64,000 nucleotides of DNA from Ophiura sarsii. Taxonomy: Eukaryota > Echinodermata > Ophiuroidea > Amphilepidida > Ophiuridae. The stretch lies in contig CM069444.1 in NCBI GenBank assembly GCA_035610835.1, positions 5,135,172-5,199,171 of the forward strand. The letters are read 5' to 3'. Below the pieces are notes generated by a model, which was not told the DNA's origin, ran no database searches, and saw only the letters and a program-made list of their open reading frames with translations. Below, piece by piece: positions 1-11,514 of the stretch (position 1 is its first letter; each line of letters opens with the position of its first letter). The position numbers were made by a program, and so were the translations under genes.

Positions 1-429
1 TCTGGCGTTAACAATAGAACTATTGTAGTACTCTCGATGGCTAATCGCGACACTCCTCAAACCCCGACTCAAACGAGATAATGTTTGTAGCCGCCTATTC
101 ATTGCTAGGCTTATTGTAATCCACTCGTTAACGTCATAAGAATCCTCCTCCTTGAAGTGGCCTTTAAAGACTATTGTTCAGCCGTGGATGATTTTAGAGT
201 AAGCAGTACAAGCAGGGAGGTGTCAATGACACCTCCCTGGTACAAGCATGGATAATGTTATCATTGAATACTAAACAATATGGGAGCCATAAAACATACA
301 ACGTGTTATTGTTTTCTGGTATAGGCATAATGTGTGTAATCAAGTAGCATTATGAATCTTACTCCCCTAAATAGTGTCATTTTTCTGCGTTTTTAGACTA
401 TTTAAGAATGTTGCATACACTCTGAACGT

Positions 430-612
430 GACCTAATAAATAATAAATAAATAATAAATATGAAGAAATTAAGTAATTAATGTAAATAAATAATATATAG
501 ATTAATAATTATATCAATAAAATAGTATATTAAGGCCTATTTATAATTAATTGATTGATAAATAATTAAATAAACATCAACAATTAAGAAAGTAAATACA
601 AAATAAATAAAT
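430..612. repeat. AT-rich TAAATAA low-complexity tract
   Basis: Degenerate repeats of AATAAATAAATAATAAAT and close variants, almost free of G and C. It lies inside the 2.2-kb TIR element. No coding or regulatory signal is claimed. Confidence 0.7.
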
Positions 613-762
613 AACGTTAAAATTATGTCAATATAAATGAAAACCCCGAACGGACGTATAATGAGAGAACAATAATAAATATTATATTTCGGCATACTTA
701 AAACCCTAACCGACCTCTACCCAGACTCGACCGCTCTAAGTATAGAGCACAAGGAATATAAA

Positions 763-834
763 CCGCCACAAAGATTCGAACGTACGGCCTGCTGATTGAG
801 AGTCCTAATCTTTACCAACTGAGCTATTTCGATT
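763..834 (-). pseudogene. tRNA-like pseudogene (Glu-type CTC loop)
   Basis: On the minus strand there is an A-box-like TAGCTCAGTTGG, an anticodon-loop-like CTCTCAA (anticodon CTC) and a B-box-like CGTTCGAATC at tRNA spacing. The acceptor, D and T stems do not pair, so this is a tRNA-derived relic or an internal Pol III promoter remnant, not a working tRNA gene. It is the first of three such sequences in the 1-2237 element. Confidence 0.55.
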
Positions 835-944
835 TTCCTGAAATCCTCAGCGCTTTATACCCAAATATAGTTCTCATTCAACTATTCCCTAAATACACAC
901 GGTATGTTGAACCATATTACTTTTGTTTGTTATTGCGTTCACAT

Positions 945-1018
945 AGCGCATAGTTGGCTCAGCAGTAGAGCATTGGACTAGTAAACCGGAGGTCGTGGGT
1001 TCGAATCCTATCACGTCT
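945..1018 (+). pseudogene. tRNA-Thr(AGT)-like pseudogene
   Basis: The D-arm block TGGCTCAGCAGTAGAGC, the loop CTAGTAA (anticodon AGT) and the T-arm GGTTCGAATCC are all present at correct spacing; the D stem GCTC/GAGC pairs and the anticodon stem pairs with G-U wobbles. The seven-base acceptor stem does not pair, which argues against a functional tRNA. The resemblance to metazoan tRNA-Thr through the anticodon and variable region is clear. It is best read as a tRNA-derived sequence carried by the surrounding element. Confidence 0.65.
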
Positions 1019-1650
1019 TGAAATTTTATTTTAATCGTTTATATACATTTTTTTATTATTAGTTTTCGATATTGTTTATCATTTCGTATAATTATTCATT
1101 ATTGTTCAATTATAGTTTATTTTGGAATGTGGAATTATTTACGATTTAATTTTAATTTTCCACTGACTGTTTAGTGTGCATGGCATCATGAAATGTGAAT
1201 GAACCGCGGTATACCACCGAACTGTCCTACTCCTATATGCAACAGGCCAATACAATAGAAACTCGTTGTGTGTTATTATCGATTGAGCTAAACTTGTTAC
1301 AAATGCCAGCCGTTATGTAATACAAATCAATGTGCCTGTATTATTATTATTGAAATAATGTTTCGGTGGTGTAGGAAATAGGAAAATCGATTCAAGGACA
1401 TGAGCCGACTGGCTTCTTATTTACATAACAATTGGCCTTTGCAGATCATGTTCATAGACTAGCTAGGGGCCATTCAATGTAGGCCTAGGAGTAGTAAACA
1501 CAATTATATTTACAGGACATTCTTTATCGCAGTGAAATTGCAAAAGAAAAAAAGTATCATTCAACATTCAATAAATATAGCGAACGATAAGCAATCCTGT
1601 CAATTTATAAAAACAAACAGTGTAATAACAAAACAGAAAAGAAAACCATC

Positions 1651-1724
1651 CTCATCCGCAGGATTCGAACCACTGACCTCATGATTGTGAAGCCGGCGCT
1701 TTGACGTTTGAGCTAATGAAGGCT
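1651..1724 (-). pseudogene. tRNA-like pseudogene (CAC loop)
   Basis: Minus-strand A-box-like TAGCTCAAACG, a loop TTCACAA (anticodon CAC, Val type) and a B box GGTTCGAATCC at tRNA spacing. Most stems are mispaired. It has the same orientation as the 763-834 copy and the opposite orientation to 945-1018. Confidence 0.5.
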
Positions 1725-2397
1725 ATACATAAACGTTTTGAAGAAAAACATTACATAGGGTTCAAAATACAAATATCTCTTAAATCGGAGGCTAAAATGC
1801 TTTATATTTCGATTGGTGTGCATTTTTAATATGGGTTATCGCCCAAAAGTTGATTATATGCTGAAGGAGATTGTAATTCTGATTTCATTATAATGCATAA
1901 CACTATTTTTTTAAACGATTCTAGACATTTCGTTCGTAAATAAATTTCACCATTACGTTTGATCGATTAAAATTCGCGGCAAATACTGCGCCGAACAATA
2001 GATGAATAGAGTGAGAGTAAACAACATGCTACACTCGTGATGGAGCGGTAGCTTAATTCATATTTCTAGACGACCAGATACATTGATCGGCGGTGAACGT
2101 AAACATTTTACGATAGGATTTAAAAAGCTTATAGTATTTCTTAAAGAATATAACACAACCTCCCTCTCGCTTTCATCTGTCTGCTTCACTAATTGAGCAA
2201 TCGAGAGTACTACAATAGTTCTATTGTTAACGCCAGATAAGTAGAGAGTCTCTAGTTAATCACCGATCTTTTTCCGATGCTTTTAACAATAGAACGAAAT
2301 ACCGTTGGAATATCGTTGTAAAATCGGTAGAAAAATGCTTTAAAATCACTGAGAGTTTGGATATGGACCCTAAGTAGCTTGTTTTCACACTTTCCAC

Positions 2398-2612
2398 GCG
2401 GCTACAGACGACATGCCGAAATGTCACAATATTTCATATGTTAAAATAATTAATATCATTACCATATCTGGAATCACCATGGGAAATGCATTGATATAAG
2501 TACAAACATGCTTATAATCGGCACAGTAATTCACGATATAAGACTCTGTAAGTTTGGATAGGTTTCAGAAAAATATGTTGTATATATGGTAACAATAGCC
2601 GCGTGGATAGTT
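2398..2612. mobile_element. TTAA-type MITE, family CACTTTCCACGCGGC (copy 1, decayed)
   Basis: Ends ACACTTTCCACGCGGC and, inverted, GCCGCGTGGATAG. The interior shares ordered stretches with the copies at 37299-37527 and 57489-57729: CAGACGACATGCCG, the ATTACCATATCTGGAATCACC region and the AAGTTTGG region. The flanking TTAA is degraded here (TTTT on the left, TTTTAA on the right), but is intact in the 37-kb copy. Confidence 0.7.
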
Positions 2613-2629
2613 TTAACTAATTCAATTGG

Positions 2630-4480
2630 TCGCCTATTCATCATAAATAATATATATTAGAGTAAGAAAAATATTTCTTATGACAAATTTTCTTTTATCC
2701 TTCCTCCGTACAGGTACAAGATGATAGATAAACATAAATAAGGTATATGTAGGTAAATATTGAACATCTAATGTGTCTTCGCATACCAAGCTAACGCTAC
2801 GATTCTATATTAGTTTCAACAGTACTCTTTCGAACATACTGCCCTCCTCTCATCGTATACGGACTCTGGCATCCATTTAATGACTTCCTGTCAGCTTTTT
2901 TAGTTAGGGAAAGTGCAACGTGAAGCAAACCGGAAACTTGTAACATCTAAATGTCATGCTCGTATAGCTGCATGTTGTAGTGTACAACCTCTCGTAACAA
3001 TTAGGTAACGCGTATTAGGGTAATTAATGGCCAAGACCTAGCAGAAGATGATTGTCTGAGCTGTTTCAACATCAATACCCAAGTGTTGCAAACTCCCGAT
3101 CCACTTGGCAATTTCAAGAAAAGATGTTTACGTACTTGGAAATGAGATTCACAGACAAACAAATCTTGCCGTTTACTCGTTAGTCTGCAAAAACTTGTCA
3201 GTTTGTTGATTTTGGATAAGTGGAAAAGATTGCACTTGATCTACGTGCAGTTCCCAGGGGGGAATGCGATGTGTTAAATAATAACAAATACATTTTTACA
3301 GCAATGTCGACATCGCACCGATATAAACGGAATAATTTTCAGTGTAGAATAGTAGTTTTATCTTCTCGAGGCTTTTAACAGGTGTTAACAATTTGGATGA
3401 GTGGATGATCGATCATTATGAATATTCAGGCCTATAGAGATCCATAAAGACGAGTTAGCATGAACAAATTGTTAATGCAATTATTGAAACGAATGATATT
3501 TTGCTGGCACTGATAGATTTGTTATCTAAGTACTTTATTGTCTTCTTCTGAAATGGCAAAACATGACCCCCAGTTAAATTTTCGAAAGCGAGCGGCATCA
3601 TTCATTCCAGTTTCAATTATTTTACTGTATTAATATAGAAGGTGTAAGCAAATCAGTAATCTTCGTTTGTTGTACAAACATTTAAACTCTCGCGTGAAAA
3701 CAAAATATTAAATCTGAAAATATATCTCCAAAACATGTTCGTTTTCAGCATTACCGTATATAGAATACCCCCTTCCGTTCACGAGGTAGTTTTCAGACAA
3801 AGTTACTAAATGCTAAACTATGCTCGAAAGCAAAAATGTAAATTCAGAAATAACTGTAGTACAGGTTCGTTTTCAAATATTACTATAATCTCAAATCGAC
3901 TACCAAATATCAGCATCCCTACTCAGGTCATCACCTCTGAGACATTCATGACCTCATAAGGGAAAATTCACCGTTACTTTGTACATCGTATATTTATTTG
4001 AGAATCCAATGCCTTGTTGATATTGCCTGAAGGTGAACAGCAACGACTAATATATCGACGGTTTTGTGGATTGATTCTGTCTCTTCTACACATCTTAGTT
4101 TCCATAGACATCATTCGCCCACACGAACCTTGGGGTGCGTATTAAGTAGGATCTATGTAACGACGACTCTGCTATTCAGTTATCAAGCAAGTAGCCTTCT
4201 ATCAGACACATCAGATGACACATCAGTTTGATGTTTGTCTACGTCAATAAGGTAACAATTTCACTGGAATTATCTTCGTTTCGCTACTGCAAATCCACTT
4301 CTTTGTTGTCCAGAAATTGATCTAAGCGGTGTAGCTTCACTACCGACCTTACCTGCTTCAGACATGCTAATAAAGCATCTCAGTGTGTTGTTATTCTGTG
4401 AATGTTCAGCAACTTATAAATATCGGAAACTTGATCTGAGTATTTTGGTTTCTCTTTCGATTTAATGGTTATACCCGTGC
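2630..4480. repeat. Dispersed duplicated segment, copy A
   Basis: Shares long ordered stretches with B (6255-9710), C (17010-18580) and D (19715-20990): a head with the string ATACCAAGCTAACGCT, a middle with GGCACTGATAGATTTGTTAT, and a tail with ACTAATATATCGACGG followed by GTGGATTGATTCTGTC. Open frames in equivalent places in different copies are broken by frameshifts, so the conservation looks like DNA duplication and not protein. Gaps between copies range from a few bases to hundreds. It may be an old long repeat or the non-coding part of a multiplied locus; no terminal structure was found. Confidence 0.7.
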
Positions 4481-5744
4481 TTCGCTCTAATACCCGCATT
4501 ATCGCCACTACAAACGCGTTACAAGGGGAAACTGATTGAATAGCTTTTCTACAGATTTAAACTTTTATCATGAATCGGTGGGGCTACCCATGTTTTGTTT
4601 AATTCAACAATACGTTTCGTTTTGTTACGTTAGCTGCATAGTTTGTTATCTCACTCTTAACCTAGTTTCTAACATGTCCAGCTATATCAGACCATTAGCT
4701 GTTATGGAAAAATATCGATGTGAGGAACCGGGTAGAACCAACCGTCATACCATCGACATTACGGATTGGTTTTAACAAGCACATTGATCGATACATACTC
4801 TTAATGACCCCTGGCCTGATTCTAGTTGTATTCCATAAAGGGACATCCGTTGTCATCTCTTTAAAATGAGAATTTGAATTCAGTAAATTGTTAGTGCGCC
4901 AATAGTCTTCCCCTTTGTATGAACCTGAAATCTTAAATATGTGAAAGTGGATGTGTGATTTATGTTTAAAACCCTTTAAAGAAGTACGGGATTATTTCTT
5001 CTTCTCAATTGCCTATGTTTAGTTTATTTCGTAATATATTCATATTGCATTATATACCAATGGAAAGCGGATGTGTTCATCTTTCCAAGGGTACACATTT
5101 GGCATCAGAGTTTGAAACATTGATTTTCACCTGGCGATTGTTTTCTAAACTAAATTGCATCTTAGATGCCAATATGTCATCTTATACGAACAAACATGGC
5201 TATAATTCAAGATTGTATTGTTAATCTAAATCAACCTGCACTGATTAACGTTTACACACCCCTAGATAAATGAATAGAGAATATTCACACTTAATTTAAT
5301 AACGCTCACTTTCGCATCGTTGACCAAAGAGTGTCAACAAGTGATTTTTTACCTCAAACCCTTTTTTTTAATATGTCGAAACTAAAATTAAAAAAAACAT
5401 CCCTAGCGAAGTGTCTTTAGATGATTTTGGTACAATTTCAACATTTTTGACCAAAACTGATTTTGCTATACTTGCAGCAAATGTTGAGCCAACAAATATA
5501 ATTAGTGATATTTGATCCCAAATATGGATTCTCCGACTCATTTACATTCCGAAATTGTATACTTTTATATACATCACATTAATAGTTCAAAAGTTACAGC
5601 GCTTGATAAATGTCATGCTTTTTGGATTAACATCCCCCTGAAAACATGTGAACATGGTATACATATTTGCATAGAAATATAAAGTCTGTCAATCACTAAT
5701 AGGGCGATAGAAGGGTATTTTCTTGTCGTCCTTTATTTATAAGT
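4481..5744. other. No recognisable feature
   Basis: AT-rich sequence with short chance frames of 60-80 codons that resemble no family and have no splice or promoter context. No inverted repeat pair or tandem repeat was noticed. Confidence 0.5.
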
Positions 5745-6110
5745 CAATAAATGCGTATGTGCTGTTTCGAGAAAAATTAGACAAATCAATGCACGTGCGC
5801 TGATGGTGATGTGTGGATAATGGCACGATCCCGCAGGGGAAATGCTATTGTGAGCATATAAACATTTGTGCAAGTGCATTGATTTTTCTAATTTTTCGAG
5901 AAACAAAACGTACGCATGTATTGACCTAATTCATACACGACACTATACAAATCAAAATTCACGCATTCATACTTTTGATCTATGTAATAACGAATACAAC
6001 ATTTCGGCGAACCCGCGATGCCTGAACAACGAATAAAACAAAGCGCGTGGTGCACGCATTGAACGACACACACGCGGAGTGCATTAAACACTTCCAATGC
6101 AACGCTTTCT
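5745..6110 (+). mobile_element. Fold-back repeat element, copy 1
   Basis: An inverted repeat pair, 5747-5805 against about 5870-5935, shares AATAAATGCGTATG, TTTCGAGAAAAATTAGACAA and AATGCACTTG-type blocks. The same composite, in opposite orientation, lies at 27670-28030, including the adjoining 150 bp up to about 6100. In both copies a frame of about 70 codons ends just inside the repeat, but the differences between copies are mostly amino-acid changing, so it is not treated as a gene. Confidence 0.65.
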
Positions 6111-7064
6111 GATTATTTCGACACTCCTAAGAGTGTATTAATGTTTGTTAATGTTGATCTTAAATTAAATAAACGAAACACCCAACAACATAACAAAATA
6201 TTTAAACGAATATTTGTGATTACGAATCATCGGCATTTTATTTACTTGTGGATTTTTCATACTTTCCAGACATTTGCATTTAATAGACAATGTCTTTCTG
6301 AACCAATTCCTGTTATAGTTACTTGAAATTTTAAACATCTATTGTGTCTTCTAATACCAAGCTAACGCTTCACTTTGCATACGATGTAATGGTTTCAACA
6401 TTACTCTTTCAAGCATACTGCCCTCGTCCCTCGTACTCGTATGTCCATTTAATGATTTCCTGTCTGCCGAATCGTTTCCGTTTGCTTTTATGTTCAGGTA
6501 AAGTGAACTGTGAAGCAAACCGTACACTTAAAACATTTAAATGCCATGATCGTATAGTTGATCGTGTAGTAGTCTCCAACCTCTCGTAATAACTAGGTAA
6601 AACGTATTTCAATTTCCTAGTGGTCAGAGAATGCGGGACCCAGACAGGGGCAATTAAGGGGCAGAAAGGGACCGATATCTAGCAGAAGATGATTAACGGT
6701 GAGCTGTTTCAACATCAATTCCAGAAACAGATTTATGGACAAATTGGAAATAAGATTGACAGACAAACAATCTTGCCGTTTACTCGAGCATCCAATGTAA
6801 GTCTGCCAAACCTTGTCACTTTGTTGTTCTTGGATTAGTAGAATTGATGGCACTTGATCTACCCTAATTAACAGAGATGAATGAGATTTGTTAAGTTGAA
6901 TACATACATTTATACGTCAATTCTGACATCGCTCCGAAGTGGCGAATAATTCCATTATTGTGCCAAAATATCAAGAGGAGAATAAAGCAATGGTTATAAA
7001 TTCCATTGGTGTAATTGCTAAACAATTTGGTTTTTCGCTGTGATAACATGCACTAGGGCTTGTT

Positions 7065-7345
7065 TCTACTGGGTCACTGGAAAATTAACGCTTAGTAAAC
7101 TTAACGGTAATAACCGTTAACTTTTTAAACCCCCCTCCCCCCATTTGTAATCGCGAACAGTTACCGCTAAGTTTATAAGCGTCCTGATCGATGGGCCACG
7201 ACATTTGAGCTTTTGTTATACCAAAAATGCCAACCCACTTGAAAAAGACTGCCGTTGTAATTCCTTGTCTTTCAATTGCATGTTCGCGTTAAGATCTAAC
7301 GGATGGTTGTTTCTACTGGGCAAGTTAGCGTTAATTATTACGTTG
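7065..7345. repeat. Short repeat block with TTAACGGT hairpin
   Basis: GTTTCTACTGGG occurs at about 7069 and 7310 as a direct repeat. Between them is a perfect hairpin at 7101-7120 (TTAACGGT, loop AATA, ACCGTTAA). This may be a small decayed MITE; no duplicated target is evident. Confidence 0.4.
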
Positions 7346-9183
7346 TGACCCGGAAGTATACACGTACATGCTGAATGGTACGCGCTGTGGCTCTGTGTTT
7401 ACGACGAATTTCGTGTTTATTTATCGTGTACAGCCTATACATTATAAGACCATCGTATATAGCAAACAGCTAATAAGAACTATATTTTATTCTCATTCTT
7501 ATTTAGTTTATTGGTTATTTTGATCTTTTATCATAAAATAACGTAGTTTGTTAGATTTATTTTAATCAAACAGCAACAAATGTTCCCCTTTATAAAATCG
7601 GCGAATCCAGCGAGCTGTTTATCAACTTCCTGCTTCGAATTAATCGCGTGCTTTAGCGCACGCGCACATGGCAACGCTGCGTTATACACACAATGCATAC
7701 GCCGGCTACTTTGTAAATTGCAAGCTAACGCGATGATCATACGCAATGAAGGTATTATTATTCGAATGAAGTAAGCCCCGCCCCAAACAATTGTCTCATA
7801 ATATATAGTGCGTATATCGGCTGAAAATCAGCCAAAAACCAATCAAATTGCCTGTTGACATCCAAAACCACACCCACTATATAATAATTCGTAGTATTGC
7901 AAATGCAAATAATAAACGAATGACATTTTTGCTGGCACTGTTAGATTTGTTATCTCAGAACTTTATTGTGTTCTTCAAAAATTGCAACACATTGTGAGCT
8001 GCAGTAACCCCGAGTTAAATTTGTAATTGCGAAAGGAATCATCAATAAGATCTGCCGCACGTTTCCCTCCTTTTTGTGCGTTTATTTTTGTGCGGTAATT
8101 TGTAAACATATCTCAAACCAAGTTCGTTTTCAATATCATGCAAAATATCACGCCCAATATTAGTGTTGTTCTTGCACACGAGGTGCTTTGCTCAAAAGCA
8201 AACACGTTAATTAAGAAGTAACTGTAAAACATGTTCGTTTTCAATATGCTAACATGTCACATATTCTTCAAAGTATCAGCATCCCAAGCATATATTTTCT
8301 CAGGACACATACCCTGAGTCATTATTACTTAATATGCGAGAATTCACCTTTACTGTGCACACCGTATATTTATTCGAGAATCAAATGTCTTGTTGATACT
8401 GCAACAACTAATATATCGACGGTTTGTGGATTGATTCTGTCTCTTCTACACATCCACATCTCTGTTTCCTTACACTTAATTCACACACACGAACGACGTA
8501 TGGAAAATAATCTATGTTATGGTATTCAGTGCTATAAGCAAGTAGCTTTTAGGCATATCACTTGCATTTCAGCGCATATTTTGTTTTCATTTTCATCTTA
8601 GACTTTTGAAAATGATGCTTTTTCAAATGTTAACTTCACATTGCGAGGTACCATATCAGCTTCTCCAATAACAGCTCATGTTTCTTGCTTACAAGAGTAA
8701 AATTGCCACATACATATATTAAATAAATACAGTTTCTACTATGGTAGTGTTGAAATATACATTGCACAGAGCCCGTCTCATGTTTAAACAAAATACCGTA
8801 TTTCGCATAGCATTTTGTACTTTCATGAGACAAAACATTTTTGTTGTTGTTGTTGGCCTAAAGCGAGCAATCAAATGAATGAACTATTCAATTTAAATGA
8901 TTAGCATGTGTTATTAAATGATGCATACATTTTGACCGGGAACCACTTTCAAAATCACAAAGGACAATTAACTGACAATTACTGAATCGTATTAAACTAA
9001 TTCGAGGTAAATATTTTTGACTATTAAGTGAAAATTAAGGTTGCCTTTTGACGTAAGTTGGACTAACACTTGCCCTTGAAGTTTATCTATTCATATGATA
9101 TTTATTTTTACTTTTTTAAGATCTTCCAACGCACCAAATAATAGTGACTGCATTGCATGTTGGAAATTCTCTAGAATAAAAGG

Positions 9184-9588
9184 GTAAAAAGTGTACTTAA
9201 GGTCGTAGATTCTGGACTGTACTGGTATCTTCCGATACTGGAACATCCAATATCGTAGGATACTGGTACAAAGTAAGTGTTCCAGTATCGGCCGATACTG
9301 TTGCATATAATTTGTTCCAGTATCGGGCGATACTGGAACAAAATTATGTACCAGTATCGTTCAATGCTGGTACAAATCTCACTGGTATCGTGTGTAACAG
9401 TATCGCCCGATACTAGAACATCAAAACGTTCCAGTATTGCTCTACACAGGAACACAATTTGATGTTCCAGTATCGACCGATACTGGAACAGTAAAATCGC
9501 ACCTGTATCGCACCAGTATCGACCGATACTGGCAACTTTTATGTTCCAGCATTGAACGCTGAAAAACCTAAATTATACTTTTTCCGGA
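9184..9588. mobile_element. Palindrome-array element E1
   Basis: About ten imperfect copies of a 28-bp palindrome (TGTWCCAGTATCG, two free bases, then the reverse complement). Starts are near 9218, 9243, 9278, 9313, 9347, 9393, 9427, 9463, 9507 and 9543, so the usual step is 34-36 bp with 6-8 bp AT-rich spacers. The best units are 9313-9340 and 9463-9490. The array is bounded by inverted copies of an end motif, AAAGTGTACTTAAGGTC on the left and CCTAAATTATACTTTTTCC on the right, also seen at the other arrays. It interrupts segment copy B, which marks it as an insertion. Confidence 0.8.
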
Positions 9589-9710
9589 TAAACCTTCTTA
9601 TTTGGCGATGTAAGTATTGACAGATCATAAAACCAAGTTTAAGCTCCTGATTGTGAAAACCGGATAAATAGTGTTTTAACGATCTTTGTTTTGGGCATAA
9701 CTGCCCATGT

Positions 9711-10129
9711 GTTTAAAACAAGACCACGTGATGACACGATTCCAAAGTTGTAATACAAGAATACTGTTTTTTGTTTTAAAATGCTAAGTGCTAAATGCAG
9801 TTTAAAAGTGTGTCACCGCACAGCAAAGTCTATTTTGAAGCCTGTGTACATGTGTTGATGTTATTGAAGTGCCTATGCCGTAATAGGTTATAACATGTTA
9901 CCACGTAAATTGAATGCGCACCACTCAAACTGTTGCGGAGGTAGACAAACTAGTGGCTGTTTTATAAAGATGTCTTTGTGTAGTATTTGTGCTCAATATT
10001 TTATTAAAATAGCGTAAAGTGAAACCCTTGACAAGTGCATTCCTATTTTTGTGATAACATGTTTTGTATACCCTAATGTGAGTTTCACGAACATTTTGGA
10101 CAACCTCCCAGCTGGCCATTTTACGGTTT
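9711..10129. other. No recognisable feature
   Basis: Unique-looking AT-rich sequence between the end of segment copy B and the AACGTT-rich block. One chance minus-strand frame of 64 codons at 9925-10119 resembles nothing known. Confidence 0.5.
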
Positions 10130-10912
10130 TTAAACGTTAAAAATACGTTTCAAGTTGGTGAAAAAAACGTTTTAATATTACGTATTAAAAACGTATATGT
10201 GTGGAGTTTTTTATGGGTTTTAATAACGTTTCCATGTAACGTTTTGAAAACGTTAATATAACGTGAAAATAACCATGTTTAACACGTTTTAAAAACGTTT
10301 CTCAAACACGAAACCTAATTAAACCCAATTTAAAACGTTTTGAAAACTAATATTAGATAATTGATAATTAATTGATAATTAACCGGCAATTTAAAGAACA
10401 ATTCATTAATTTGGCTTTTTATTAACATTCTCCAACAAAATTGTTCATGTGTTTGTGAAGTAATGTTCTTATTTGCCATTTAACTATGAAATGATGCATG
10501 TTGCAGATCGAATAACTATATGAAAATAAATAAATATACAATCCATAGTGTTACCAAACCAATATAACCCAGGTAAGTGCGCATGCGTGGAATTGCCCAC
10601 GTTTTTAAAAAACATTTTTAAAACGTTTCGTAAAAAACGAAACTTATGGTCCAGGACCATAATATTTGGTTTAATTTAGGTTGTAATATAACGTTCTATA
10701 AACGTTTTGATTTCGTTTCAATCATGTGTTCGTTTATAAGTAGTGTGAAAACATTAATTTAACGTTTTTATAACGTTTTTGACAAAACGATTTGCAATGC
10801 AAAAAACATGCTTTGAAACTGTAACGTTTTTAAGACGTTTTAAAAACGTTTCACAAAAACAAAACCTAATTAAACCCAATTCAAAACGTTTTGAAAACGT
10901 TTTGTGTTTACT
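10130..10912. repeat. AACGTT-rich repeat block
   Basis: Dense recurrence of the palindromic core AACGTT in contexts such as AAAACGTTTTGAAAACGTT. Two direct copies of about 65 bp (10283-10347 and 10831-10899) share ACGTTTTAAAAACGTTTC followed by CCTAATTAAACCCAATT. The intervening sequence has further single AACGTT sites. This looks like the two ends, or two copies, of an element with AACGTT-type subterminal repeats. Confidence 0.6.
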
Positions 10913-10926
10913 GGGCTATACATCGA

Positions 10927-11146
10927 GGGTTGAGCACCAGAAGGCCGTAACTCAAGAAATGCTATTTTAAGATAATCGACTTTCAGATAATATTTGGGAC
11001 TCATTACAATACACTGTAGCACCCAACTTATTTAGTCAAATTAGAGTGTTTCCATGAGTTATCGCTTGGTTCTGAAAATCTAGGTTATATGGATATAAAT
11101 ATAAATTTGCCCAAAAATTGAGTTACGGCCTTCTGGCGCTCAACCC
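10927..11146. mobile_element. 220-bp fold-back MITE
   Basis: 10927-10955 and 11118-11146 are inverted repeats over 29 bp with one mismatch; the outer bases are GGGTTGAGCACCAGAAGG. The interior is unrelated AT-rich sequence. No target duplication was established. Confidence 0.75.
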
Positions 11147-11514
11147 TCCACATATAAGTACGAAAGACAATGTCACTTTGCCTTTCAGCGAATGGACACT
11201 GAAGCTGCATGTAATCTATATCAACAGGAAATAAACTTCAGTTCGACATCCATTAAAAAAGGAGCTGATCATACGCGTCAATGATGAAAATGTCACAAGG
11301 CCAATAATTGTGTTGTACTGATCACACTGTAATGAAGGGGCTTCCCCATTATGTCTGGTAAATCAATGACAGGATGAAATTTTGCCTCCCGCACAGACAT
11401 GTTGATCGACGTAAAAGTGCAACATTACCTTCACACCAGGGGCCTATATGAGTGAGTGTATGATGGAATAGGGTGATGACTACCGTTCTTAATACATGTA
11501 CATTATATGTATGG

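Larger units (their letters stand above)
1..2237. mobile_element. 2.2-kb DNA element with 37-bp terminal inverted repeats
   Basis: Positions 1-37 (beginning TCTGGCGTTAACAATAGAAC) are the exact reverse complement of 2201-2237; similarity continues imperfectly for about 8 bases inward. No transposase frame is visible between the ends, so this looks like a non-autonomous DNA transposon. The interior is AT-rich and carries three tRNA-like sequences (763-834, 945-1018, 1651-1724). The left end coincides with the window edge, so the repeat may extend further and the target duplication cannot be read. Superfamily is not assigned: the terminal sequence does not match a TIR I recognise. Confidence 0.8.
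6255..9710. repeat. Dispersed duplicated segment, copy B (interrupted)
   Basis: The head at 6330-6730 matches copies A and C, the middle and tail at 7920-8470 match A, C and D, and 8860-9180 plus 9590-9710 match D (20330-20890), including the string CTTTTGACGTAA and the CCAAGTTTAAGCTCCTG block. The palindrome-array element 9184-9588 interrupts the match. The block 7430-7510 matches the end of copy D (20905-20985). Confidence 0.7.

Noticed and set aside
945..1018. Functional tRNA-Thr gene
   Set aside because: The acceptor stem does not pair in either possible register.
5888..6097. Peptide shared with 27647-27874 (FDLYSVVYELGQY)
   Set aside because: Nearby differences between the copies mostly change the amino acid and the middle is frameshifted, so DNA-level repeat homology explains it.
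8254..8601. Plus-strand frame of 115 codons
   Set aside because: It lies in segment copy B; the equivalent frame is broken in copies A, C and D.
9218..9566. CRISPR array, suggested by regular palindromic repeats with spacers
   Set aside because: Spacers are only 6-8 bp, repeats are degenerate, there are no cas genes, and the context is animal genomic DNA with dispersed copies bounded by inverted ends.
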